From Chaenocephalus aceratus (taxonomy: Eukaryota; Chordata; Actinopteri; Perciformes; Channichthyidae): a stretch of 64,000 nucleotides of DNA. The stretch lies in the NCBI GenBank assembly GCA_023974075.1, contig CM043798.1, positions 6,918,173 to 6,982,172 of the forward strand, in the 5' to 3' direction. A model generated the notes under the pieces. That model saw only the letters and a list, made by a program, of their open reading frames with translations, ran no database searches and had not been told where the DNA came from. Shown one piece after another: positions 47,301 through 59,700 of the stretch; the first letter of the stretch is position 1; each line of letters begins with the position of its first letter. Both the position numbers and the translations under genes were made by a program.

Positions 47301-50300
47301 GCTGACTAGTGTATTTGGATTCACTTCATAGTTGATTGTTTTACTGTGAGCAGGAGCACAGGAACCTGCCCTTCATGCAGGAGCTGAGGAACCTCTTCTC
47401 CCTCATGGTGGGCTCCAAGAGGAAATATGTGGATCCGTCACGAGCTGTGGAAATCCTCAAAGACGCCTTCAAGTCCAGTGAGGCGCAGCAGGTATGTCTC
47501 GTTCTGCCACAATCTGCTTTGCTAAATAACATTCACACGGTACGATGAACACAACGTCATCCAAGAGTATGTTCTTGTCCCGACATGAGTATCTCCTACT
47601 GATGAAAGCAAACATTTCACCCAAGACTGCACATTGTATAACTTTTACAATACACAACTTGTCTTTACGAAAGTTAACCTATCATGCTTTTCGAGTTTTC
47701 CCTTTTTTTGTTGTGTGTTCTAAAGGTTTTTGTGCGTGTAAATGTTGCAAAGGCAAAAATCCCTGTTCCCTCCAGAGGGAGTTTCTCTCCCACACATTAC
47801 ATAGTGACATCACTATGTTACACTTTTGCTTCTATTGGCCAGCGCTCCAACATATTGTAAGTGATAGGCTAAGGGGCGGGACATATCTAATCGGTTGACC
47901 AATCCCAACAGAGCCGGCCAGCTAACCAATCAGAGCAGACTGGGCTCTGGTTTCAGACAGAGGGTGAAAAGAGGCGCTGCAGCACAGGCAGTGTGAGAGA
48001 AAAGAAGAGCTCTTTGAACATTAAAGCATGGAGACACAGTAGAGGCACTACACACTGATATGAACCTTAAAATGAGCATTACAGCTTAACACCTTGGTAT
48101 GGCTTTAAAGATAGATGTACAGCTAACTTGTGTCTTCTTACATTTAAGTTGTGTATTGTAAAAGTAATATATATATATATATATATCACAAACCAAAATT
48201 GGTGTAAAAGGTTTTAATATTTACTGAAAATACAACATAGTAGAGTAAAATAATTCCACTTCAAGTATAATTACATTCAAAATCCTACTTAAATAAAAGT
48301 AAAGCAACAGACCCGTTATGTTATTTTGTGTTGGAAATGACAACATTTCTTAACTTATACAAAACAAATGAGATCCTTTCAGTATTCATATTTCTAAGAC
48401 AAATCACTCCCTACGGCGGCTCCATTTCATTGCTGTTCTTCTGACTCAGCTGACTCTTATCTCTTATCTATAACAAGTAATGCTCAGACCCACCCCTCTG
48501 AACTTTGCAATACATAATATTGACTAGGAGTTAGCTGTTTGTGCATAGCTCCTATAATGCGATGCACATATGTGTTCTCCTTACGTAAGCATACACACAA
48601 CAGCAGTTTCTGAGCCGAGGTCGGCCTTCTGCCCTCGATACTCATCATTCATGTCACTGCACTGTGGATGAGTCAGATAGGCTTTGACCTGAATTATCGG
48701 CTGCCATTGATGTCTATGAGATATGACCTCATGAAAGGCATGTTCCCCTTGACAAGTCAGTCCACGAGTCATCTCAAACCTAAAGCTCAGTGTATATCAA
48801 AAGATGACCGACGCTACATTGGACTTTCCCATAGTTTGAATCTCTGACATCCATGTCCCAAATGCATTCCTGTATTTACTCATTTTGTATGTATGTCTGT
48901 ATTTCCCTCAACAGCAGGATGTGAGCGAGTTCACCCACAAGCTGCTGGACTGGCTGGAGGACGCCTTCCAGATGAAGGCAGAAGAAGACAGGTAACCGTT
49001 CTCTCTCTATCCAGAGGTCATTGTTAAAAGATGGGACAAATGTTTGCTGGTGGCAGCACATTTAAATCCGTGTACATTTTGAACATGGAACTGTATCAAA
49101 GTTGCCTCAACATTTTTTCTTGTAATCTTTGCTTTCAGGGAGGGTGAGAAGCCCAAAAACCCGATGGTGGAGCTTTTCTACGGGCGCTTCCTTGCTGTGG
49201 GTGTCCTGGAAGGTGAGATGAGCTGTTAAATTAAAACCAATAACAGAGAAAGTGAGGGGTAAATGGAAACCACAGAGAGCGAGTGTGCGTAAGCAGGGCT
49301 TGATTGCCGCAGCCAGAAAGCATGCAAGTTCTTGCCCCCAGTAATGAAAGGTGACCTTGTCTTAATGAGATGTGGGCCATGTAAAAGAGGAGAGCGGTTG
49401 CATTGATCGTGGAAGTCCTTGATGGCTGATTGACATTGTGCTTATTATGCATGACAACACTGGCCCAGAGCCACCGAAAGCTGGGCCAGTGGACTGTTGC
49501 TCAGAGATGACCTTAATGCCTCAGCTGCATGTCCCCTAGCAACTCCTCCCTTCCTTTGTTTCGGGCTTCTCATCAGCAGTTTATGCAGCGAGGACTGTGC
49601 AGCCGTTTGATGATGAGTGACTGCCAAACAGGTGAAGTTAGCTTGGATGAAACGGGGGTAAACTGCTCATGTACTGGCATTTTCCATCCAACTAACCTTT
49701 GATCTGCATTAGAGAGAGAGGGGGAGGGGGAGAGAGAGAGGGAGGGAGAGAGAGAGAGGGAGAGAGATCGACAGAAAACAGAGGAAGAAACGCAATTTGT
49801 GGATGTATTATTTAGTTGAAACTACTAACTAGCTTTCAACTACCAACTGACAACTGTCAACCGTCTAGCTGTGGGCTGCCAGCTGTTACCTGCCACTGTT
49901 GGAAGGAGCTGCACCAAAGAAGGTAGCGGAACATTATAGACTGTGAATTATTTCATGAAGATAAGAAGAAAAGAAAAGAAAATTATTAATTAATTAGCCG
50001 AGCATCTCTTTGGAACAAAACAAGTGGTCGCCATGGAAACTGTCCAGCATGCAAAAAAGAACTTCTCAGCTCTCAGAGCAGAGGGAAGAGAGATTGAATA
50101 TCCTGCTAAATGCAAGAGTGTAAATGCAAAGGACAAACACGAGGAGAAGACGCTGTGTGGAAACCCAGAGGTCCTCTTCACTGACTATGCCCAACAAAGA
50201 GAAGGAAGAAAGAAGAACAACCTCATATTCTTCACTGACTCCATCTCCATCTGGAAAGATACTCTGTGCAGCAATTATGCATACGTATCCAGAGAGGGCA

Positions 50301-53300
50301 TCGGCTCAGGAGGCAGATTAAAAATCTGTAAAGACGAACACCTTGACAAAGATGACCCTCTGCTCACCATCATATACTACACCAAAGGAAAGGTCATGGT
50401 CCAAGGGAATGAAGCAAGAGGCATTCCCCCTGTTGAAAGCTGAGGTGGACACAAAGAGGATCAATGTCCCCTCTGATGTCCCCTCTGATGTCCCCTCTGA
50501 TGTCCCCTCTGACAGCGAAGGTGATGAGAGCCCAATAGAGAATCCCAACACCTTGTCCATCTCTGCCCCCCCCACACCGGCCAGCTCCAACAATCGGCTG
50601 AAGGAGAGTGTGGCCCTTCTGGAGCTGGACTTTGCAGAATTCAAAGAGCGGACCCAGGCCAGGTAGTCTGGTCCCCCAGACAACACTCTGCAGCAGCTTA
50701 AAGAGGACCTCCAGCAGCTCAAGAGCGACAACGAGGCCTTGGCATCTGACCTCAGAGGAAGTGTAGAGGCACTCAAACAGGAGAACAGTGTGCTCCGTGT
50801 TCAGTTAGCCAAGGTGAGGGAGGATGCTGAGTGTAGAGAGAAGAGCTTCACCAGGCAGGTCCAGCACCTGACAGAGAAACTCTCATCAGTCCTCAACATG
50901 ATGAGTAGAGACACACAGACTCTCCTTGCCAGTGTCCCTGGCCCGCCCTCTCTGCTCAGCACCCAGCCCAACAACACCCTGGCCCCTCCTGATACACCCA
51001 CACATCCAGCTGCCCACAGCCAGCTCTGCCCACCCCAGCCTCCCTCTACTCAGCCTGAAGAACAAGACCCACAAGTGGTCCTGCTGGCTGACTCAAACGG
51101 GAAGTTCCTGGACCCAAGAAAGCTTTTTCCTGATGAAAAGGTGCTGTCTAAACACTGCAGCACCACAGGCCAGGCCGTGAAGCTGTTGAAGAAGGAGACC
51201 CTCAGGAGCCCTCAGTACCTGGTGATCCACACGGGAACAAATTACCTGCACACCCTCCGTAGGGACACTGCTGAGGCAGTGAGGAAAATGGCGGAGCAGG
51301 CCAGTAAGGAATTCCCCGACACCCGCATTTTGGTCTCCACCCTGCTGCCTAGGACAGACACCCCTCCTCATGTCATCCATGACATTAATATGGAGATCAG
51401 GGGCCTCATTTATAAAGGGATATACGCTAAAAAAATGGCGTACGCCAGTTTCTATGCAATGTTTGCGATTTATAAAATACTAACTTGACGGAAAAACATG
51501 CGGTCCTCCACGCAAACTCTGACCCATGCGTACGCACTAAGCACAGAAACGGGACAGACGAGAAACTGCGACACCGTTGGCAGAAGGAAGAAGGGAGAGA
51601 AATATGTGAAAATAATACCATAAATAACCTCTCATTTATCATATATGAAGAATTCATTTTCAAACATTGATTAAAGCCAATCTTAAAATGATTAAACAAA
51701 CGCCTGTTTGCGACTCCTCAGTGCACACAAAAACATAACTTGGAGAAATAAATAAATACGGATAATGTATTTAAAACCACCTCGAATATGTTGTGTTAAT
51801 GTTATGACATGTTTTCTCATAAATGATTCGGTTTTGCATTTCTATAGGTTGTACGAGCATGGTTTTATACTATCATGTTTAATCGTGTTTTATGCCGTTT
51901 GCTAAGACTTGATAAGTCGCTCGTAAACACAGGAGGTATGGAAACTAAGAACACCATGTGGTAAATTCTACAGCTAATATAACGCAACACATTAGTTGTA
52001 TTTCCTTTAACCGGTGGATATAGGGTTGCTGTGGGGGGATGGGGGGAGGGGGTGGGTTGAGACGCACAGGCTGCAGTGGAGACGCTGCGCACAGCTGATC
52101 GACAGCTGGGACACAAACCACCAAATACAAAAACATAATTCAGATCCAGTCGTCATGACTCCACTCCGGAGGGATTCCCCGATCATTTCTTAAAGTTTCT
52201 CATCAAGGGGGGGGTCTCCTGTCCCCGGTACAAACACACTGCCTGAGGAAGACTGTGTATTGTTTTTGTCATGAACCTTTTTCGGACCACATATTTATCA
52301 ATGAATGAATGAATGGGCGTTTCTTTGACTATTTATAGGCAAATATGGGCGTTACGTGAAGCCCGCAAAAGCTGCACCGCATTTCGAGTCGATTGTGATT
52401 TATAAAAGGAAACGCAATGTTTGGTATGTCGGAAAATTTCTGTACCTATTTTTTGGATTTCTACTACGTAAGCAACCTTCCCACGTGAATCCTACGCACG
52501 GCGTTATAAATGAGGCCCCAGAAAAGGATGTGCCACCTTACCAAATGTCCACCTGGCCCTCCACTCAACCATTGGCCCCTGGGACCTCTATGATGGACTC
52601 CACCTACACAGAGAAAGGGTGGGGATATTTGCAAAGACCCTCAAAGATGCAGCCCTGGGACGCAGGCCTCCCACCCCCTCCTCTAGATGCCTTATAGACC
52701 CTCCCAGACCGCTTCCTCCCCATCACCACCCCTGCTGTGAGCAGACACAACAGCTCAGCCTGGCCCTCCCACTCCCCACGCCCCCAACACACCCAGAGGA
52801 GGCTACTTTCACCCAGCTCACCACCTGCACAACATCAGCAGCAGAGATATGCAGCCCCTCGTCTCCCTCCCCGCCTACAGCAGCGGAGCTATGCTGCAGT
52901 TGTAGCCCAGCCTGCTGCCACCCTCCCTCCCCCTGCTACCTCTGAACTGGGAGACATCAGGGTGATGCTGCACACCCTGTGCACCCGACTTCTGTCCAGC
53001 TAAGACATTACATTTATATGTTATCGTAGTAATCAGTACAATAGTAATATTAGTGAAAATAGTTTTGTTTTTTTGTTTTTTTTATATATATATATATATA
53101 TATTTGTCTCACTATACAGGTTCATTTTGATTGTTTGTTTTAAAAAAAAAAAAAAGATGCGTTCTTTTCATATAAGCTGTTGGAATATTCAGGGACTCCA
53201 CTCCTCAACCTTTGAGGTCAAGAGTGAGAATCCAGAGTTCTTAGAATCTATCAAAGATGTTGATCTAATTATATTAACAGAAACATGGTGTAAAAATGAT

Positions 53301-56300
53301 CTGCTCACTCACTGTCCTCCAGGTTATAATGAAGTCATGGTGCCCTCTATAAAATCAAAAAACATACGCAAGGGCAGAACATCGGGGGGATCTTGGTGTG
53401 GTATAAAGGAGATCTTTGCCGTCAGATCTCAGTAGTAAAACAAGGGAAATCCCACATTTGGCTAAGGTTAGATAAAACCCTGGGCATAACTGACAGGAAT
53501 CTAAACCCAGTAGATTCTCCTTATTTTGAAGAAGACATTTTTGAAACTCTCCATTCAGAAATAGCCTATTTTCAGGCCCAGGGAAATGTGCTTCTAACTG
53601 GAGATCTGAACGGACGAACAGGAATTGAACCTGATGTCATAGACCCACAGGGCAGCCACCATGTATTTGGTGAGCCCCCCCTGTTTACCACACCAACCGT
53701 CAGCCATCGGAACAGCCTTGACTCTGAAATCAATCAGAATGGCAAAGAGATAGTGCATCTCTGTCGGGCCTTAGGCCTGTACATAGTGAACGGGAGGTTC
53801 AGAGGGGACTCTTTAGGGAGATTCACATACTCCTCAGCTCTAGGGTCTAGTGTAGTAGACTATGCAATCACTGACATGGACCCCTCCACTATCAGTGCAT
53901 TCACTGTCAGACAGCAATCCCCCTTTTCAGACCACAACCAAATCAATGTGTTCTTTAAACTCTCAGGTCCAATGAGTGACACAACAAGGGAACCCAGTAA
54001 GCTGTACACATTGCATCCTACTTACAGATGGGCCCCAGACAGTGGAGACACATTCACCATGGCCTTGAACTCACCTGATCTGATGAATGACATGTCACTA
54101 TTTGACCAAAATCAATATGTTCCTACCAAAGATGTTGTAAACATGGCCATTGATTATATCAATATGATATTTCACAAGGCAGCTATTAAAGCTGACCTTA
54201 TCAAACAAAAGCAGAAGCCTGTTAAAAGGCAAAACGCTGACAAATGGTTTGACCAGGAATGCAAGACCATCAGAAAAGACCTGAGAAAAATAGCAAATGA
54301 AAAACATCGGTAACCAAACAACCCAGCCTTACGCATTAGATACAATGATGTTTTAAACAAATATAAATGTACAATAAGGAACAAAAAACTAAATTATACC
54401 CACATGAAACTTGAAGATATTGAGAAAGCCATTGATCAAAATCAATTCTGGGATCTGTGGAACAACTTCAACACAAAACAACCACAAGCATTACCCATCC
54501 AAAATGGTGACATCTGGAGAGAACATTTTGAAAGTTTGTACAAAGACATACCAATAAATCTAATGAATTCAAATCAATTTATTACAAAAGAGAAACTATT
54601 AAAGACAACCCCCCTTGATTTCCCAATGACTTGGGAAGAATTGACCACACAGACACAATCTCTCCGGCCAAGGAAAGCTTGTGGCCCAGACAACATTCAA
54701 AACGAAATGCTCAGATGCAGCACCCCAGAGATGCAGGGGACAGTGTTAAAGCTGTTCAATATCGTATTGCAGTCAGGATGTTTTCCTGACATCTGGTGCA
54801 AAGGGCTCATTTCCCCATTCATAAGAGTGGAGACAAATCAGACCCTAATAACTACCGTGTTGTCTGGGGAAATTATTCTGTAGCATTCTAAATAAAAGAA
54901 TACAAGATTTCCATATTGAGTAAAAATCAAATTGGCTTCCTTCCAAAACACCGCACCGACCATCACACTTTAGTTAACAAACATGTACACCAAACACAAC
55001 ATGGTGAGATATTCACTTGTTTCATTGATTTCAAGAAAGCTTTGGACTCTATTTGGCACGAAGGGCTCTATTATAGACTTCTACATTGTGGTAAAGGAGG
55101 CTAAATGTACGATCTGGTTAAATCAATGTATTTAGGGAATAAGTGTGCTGTTAAAATTGGAGACAAACAAACAAAAAGAGGTGTTTCAATTTAAGTCCCA
55201 CTTTATTTAAAAATGTACTTGCTGTTCAGTTGGATCAATGTGCTGCTCCTGGCCTCTCCCTCCTAGATAGAGAGGTGAAGTGACTGCTTTATGCTGATGA
55301 CCTTGTTCTGCTGTGTCCTACTGAACAAGGACTACAACAGCAGCTGGACATAGTAGACCAGTACTGTAAGAACTGGGCCCTGGCAGTCAATATGAAGAAA
55401 ACTAATGTCATGGTTTTCCAAAAACGCCCCAGATGTCAGGAGAACAAATAACGTTTTACCATAAATAATCATATCATTGAACAAAGTATGAGTTATACCA
55501 ACCTCGGTTTAACCATAACAGCATCGGGAAGTTTCAACATCGCAGTGAATGCACTCAAAGAAAAAGCCAGAAGAGCTCTAAATGCAATTAAGAGAACATT
55601 TTATAATGTCCAAATTCCAATTTAAAATCTGGCTCAAAATCTTTGATAGTGTGATCCAGCCCATTGCGCTGCACGGTAGTGAAGTGTGGGGTCCACTCAG
55701 TCACCAGAGCTATACCCGCTGGGACAAACATCCAACAGAGTCTTTACATGCAGAATTCTGCAGATACATTTTACGTGTTCAGAGAAAAACACCAACACAT
55801 GCATGTAGAGCAGAATTAGGTAGATACCCACTGATCATCAACACTCAAAAGAGAGCACTAACATTCTTTAACCACCTTAGATCCAGCCCCTGAGACACCC
55901 TCCACTCCAAAGCCCTCCAAAGCCAAGAGCTAACCCCAGAGAAGAGTCCCCTATGTCAGCTGGTGCTGAGGCTAGCTGCCCCCTCTCAGAGCCACTCTGA
56001 CCAGTCTCTCAACAACACTGCTCTCCAAACACCAATCACAGTCAAACGCATTATAACACAATGTAAAGACAACTATTTACAACATTGGGAAGAAGAGACT
56101 AGAAGCCAAAGTAGATTAGAATGTTACCTGGCTCTAAACAGAGAGTATGAGCTGGCAGAATATCTCTCTACTGCCAGAGACAGAAAGCAGAGACAGACCC
56201 TAACCAAGTACAAGCTCAGTGACCACAGACTGGCAATCGAAACAGGAAGACTCAAAAGATCCTGGCAGCCAAAAGAGAACAGAATATGTGGTCACTGTAC

Positions 56301-56430
56301 GACAGGTGAGACCGAGACAGAGATGCACTTCCTCCTGAAGTGCCACACATTCAACGAAGTAAGAAGCGTTTACTGGCACATCTTGCTGCCCAATATGTAT
56401 ACACATGCCACAACCTGAGGGACAGTGAAT

Positions 56431-56524
<94 letters not shown>

Positions 56525-56682
56525 TATGTATGTTAAAATGTAATTGTATCACTGTATATATATATATCATCAATAATATGTAAACATTTGAAATGTATGT
56601 TAATGGTGTTCATTATTTTGTATTGTGATGCTTTGGCAACATTGTTTAATTTAACTTTCATGCCAATAAAGCCCCATTGAAT

Positions 56683-56723
<41 letters not shown>

Positions 56724-59700
56724 CCTGTCAGACTCCTGTCAGACTGAGAGGCTCAGTGAGCTAAAGGACTCTCAGTGGGTCTCAAACGTTTTGGTCACCA
56801 TTAATGTAAACAATTATTTCCGAGGCACACGTTTATAATGATCATTATAGTTATAAAAAAATAAGAGCATAAATGAAAAACAGGTATGAAATACTATATG
56901 ACAGTAAAACAAGAATAAAGTTTAAAAGGGTGATTTGTAAAATATCCATAAAGAAAAAGTAAATCTGTTTACAGTTCTGTTTCATATGGGTGTTGAGAGA
57001 GGTATCCATATGCTCTTCATGTTGCTCTCAAAGTGCACCAGATTGATGCATTTAACTTCAATATTTAAAAATAAATCTTCTCGGGGGAGCATGCCCCCGG
57101 ACCCCCCTATGTGAGGTCCACACACCACCTATAAAAATAGCACTTTACCTCTGCTTACACCTATATGCCTCGAGCCTTCATTGTAACTGTCACACTGTGT
57201 ATTTGCGTGGGGAGTGTTGCAGTAGAAATTTCCACTGCGGCGACCGGTACATTGATGGGAAACCCTAAATGTTTGAGCACCCTCTATGAAACGTCAAGCT
57301 ACCCCACAGCACCCCAAAATAAATATCTGGCGCCGCCACTGAGCCTGACTTGTGTTGGGGGAGGCCCCACTTTTTTTTTTCTCCAAAGGGGGGGCCTGAC
57401 AGAAAAAGTTTGAGAACCACTGGGTTAGGGGGAGCTTGTCCCTGCACAAGGGCCTGCCTAGTTGATCAGCGCAAGCAATCATCTTCTCTGTATTTGTTAT
57501 GATGGTTTATGTGCTGGCACTCTATAGGGGCTATGTGGACACCGGCACTACTTGCTCTTTCTCTCTCGCAGGGTGATCACACATTTACCTTTTATGGATA
57601 ACCCTTACACTTTGTAACGCATCAGCTGCACTATGAATGCTCATCTGTTAACTACTATTGTACGTGTGTAATTCCACAGGAAAAAAGTTTGAAAACACAG
57701 AGATGTTTGGGCAGTACCCGCTGCAGGTGAACGGCTTCAAGGATCTGCACGAGTGTCTGGAGGCCGCGATGATCGAGGGTGAGATCGAGTCCCTGCACTC
57801 TGCAGAGAACTCAGCCAGATCTGGACAAGAGGTCAGTGCCACCAGTTGTTTCCACAACAGTTTGTGCCCCATGGAAATGATTCTTTAATTCCATGGGGCA
57901 TAACACCAGGTCAAAGACTTAGGTTTCAGTAGCCAAGGGCAACCAATCCGGTCTTTTTCTTTTGGGATTATGCAGTGGATCCTCTTCAAAGGGCACACCT
58001 CCTTGGCCTTTTGTCACACCTTTGCTATTCTGGATCTGACCTCTGTTTAGCTGTAGTCTTACCAACACTGTCCCAGAGTAGCTGGAAGCAGCTTGTAACC
58101 AGGCCAGTACACAGATCAGTAAAGCACCCACTGCAGCCATGACAATGAAGGAAGGGAGCATTAGAGACACTCAAACCAATCCAGGGCTTTACAAAGGAAC
58201 GTGCTAGCACACAATGAATTATTGTACTATATTATACTCACAATTTGTTCATTTCATTTGATTTTAAAATGGAAAATAGAGTGAGCTCATGTCAATTAAA
58301 TGGTTTGAACTGGTTCTAAATGTGTAGAACCCTGAGCACTTTATTGGTATTTGAAGGAACCAGTGACCGAGTTTTAGTGGAATAGGGAATATGTTGGTTT
58401 ATTTTAGGATTCAATTTAAGCCTACTGTTTGTCAATTGTTTTTAAAAAGATTATTAATGTTGTTTTCTTTATATTTTCTTCAGCTATTGGCACCAGTGCC
58501 CCTTATGATAAATGTTCGCATAGACCACTAATAAAGAGTTTAGGGACGTCACTAAACCACAAGGTACCACTGGATGTGTGACAAGTGAATGTTTAAGGAA
58601 TTCTTCTCTAAAGGGAAAATGTCTGACCAAACTCTATGTTTACACAACATTATTAAAACTCAATATCCACATTTTCTTTCAGCACTGGTTCACAGAGCTC
58701 CCTCCCGTGTTGACCTTTGAACTGTCAAGGTTTGAGTTCAACCAAGCTCTGGGACGACCTGAGAAGATCCACAACAAGCTGGAGTTCCCCTCCATGCTCT
58801 ACATGGACAGGTACGAGCAGTTTGTCTCTGCAGTAAATAACAATTAATCCCAAGTAAGTAAATGATGAACACCTCTGATGTGTTTTTGTTTTGTCAGGTA
58901 CATGGACAGGAACAGGGAGACAACCAGGATCAAGAGGGAGGAGATCAGGAGGCTGAAAGAGCATCTGACTCTTCTGCAACAGCGGCTGGAGAGGTACTTT
59001 TCTCCAGTGTTCAACAATAACTGTTTTAGCAAAGGTCAACAAAGACGGTAATGGAGAGTCATGTTGTGCTCTTCGCCTGCCTTCTCTTCGCCTGCCTTTA
59101 ATTCCTTTAAGGGATAATATGAGGCGGTCCCCCCGCCTGGATCCTGTTGGGGTTATTACGCTGCTATTTTCTAAATAAATCAATAATTTGACACAACACA
59201 TTGATTTAAACATGATTCTAATGATTTAGAAATGATTGTATTCCTATCACTAAGAAAACATAGGCATTCTACTGTGTAGAAAGGGTTAAACTGCAGCTGC
59301 AGAAATGCATCTTAAAATGACGGCAGCCTGTATCAAGGTGTCTGTAACTGTGAAGTCTGTTCACATTTTCTTTTATATTAACCAGTCTTTAAACACTGCC
59401 ACAGCCCACACCTGTTACTAGTGCCACTTACTGTCTTCTACTCCTACCGTTAGTGTTTACTTCCTGTCGTCTTCTGCTGATTTCTCTGTCGTCCAGCACT
59501 CTGTCTTTTAAACTCTCTCCTTCTCTTGCTCTGTTTTCTCGTTCTTCTTCTCTTTTGTTCACTGGGGACAGTTTAGTCTCCATGAATCCAAACAACCTGC
59601 TGGCCACAAATATAAAAATGCTTATTCAAAATTGTATTTATGGTGTTTTTGGAGAGAGAAATACGTATGTGCTCTTTTGGCCAAAACTGATGTACATATT

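Larger units (their letters stand above)
50024..53003 (+). pseudogene. LINE ORF1: coiled coil and SGNH/GDSL-like esterase
   Basis: The N-terminal part (from [10 protein letters not shown]) includes [16 protein letters not shown], a region I do not recognise. After a frameshift near 50,430 come PSDV repeats, then a stop at about 50,664. A long coiled coil follows ([32 protein letters not shown]). The esterase part has [11 protein letters not shown] (block I Ser) and VIHTGTNYL, and after the transposon insertion at 51,401-52,518 the block V motif DGLH. The C-terminus is proline-rich. Such ORF1 proteins bind RNA and lipid-like substrates in some LINE clades. Broken here. Confidence 0.78.
49769..56688 (+). 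mobile_element. Two-ORF LINE with esterase-type ORF1
   Basis: ORF1 (coiled coil plus SGNH hydrolase) and ORF2 (APE endonuclease, RT, C-terminal zinc knuckle) are in order on the plus strand. The 3' end is AATAAAGCCCCATTGAATTG with a tandem ATTGA tail. GA repeats flank both ends. Frameshifts, stops and a Harbinger-type insertion make it inactive. I cannot fix the clade. Confidence 0.82.
49213..57679 (+). other. usp25 intron 9
   Basis: 8.5 kb, mostly a sense-strand LINE (49,769-56,688) with a Harbinger-type insertion, plus hAT fragments at 56,721-57,422. Bases 49,213-49,700 show nothing recognised. Confidence 0.85.

Noticed and set aside
50024..50443. ORF as an alternative usp25 exon
   Set aside because: It belongs to ORF1 of the LINE, with no splice signals joining usp25 frames.
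53073..54313. Endonuclease/RT ORFs as a host gene in the usp25 intron
   Set aside because: The order of blocks, the upstream ORF1 and the 3' tail show a LINE.
56200..56573. Minus-strand ORFs with Cys-Val repeats
   Set aside because: Translation of the CA microsatellite.
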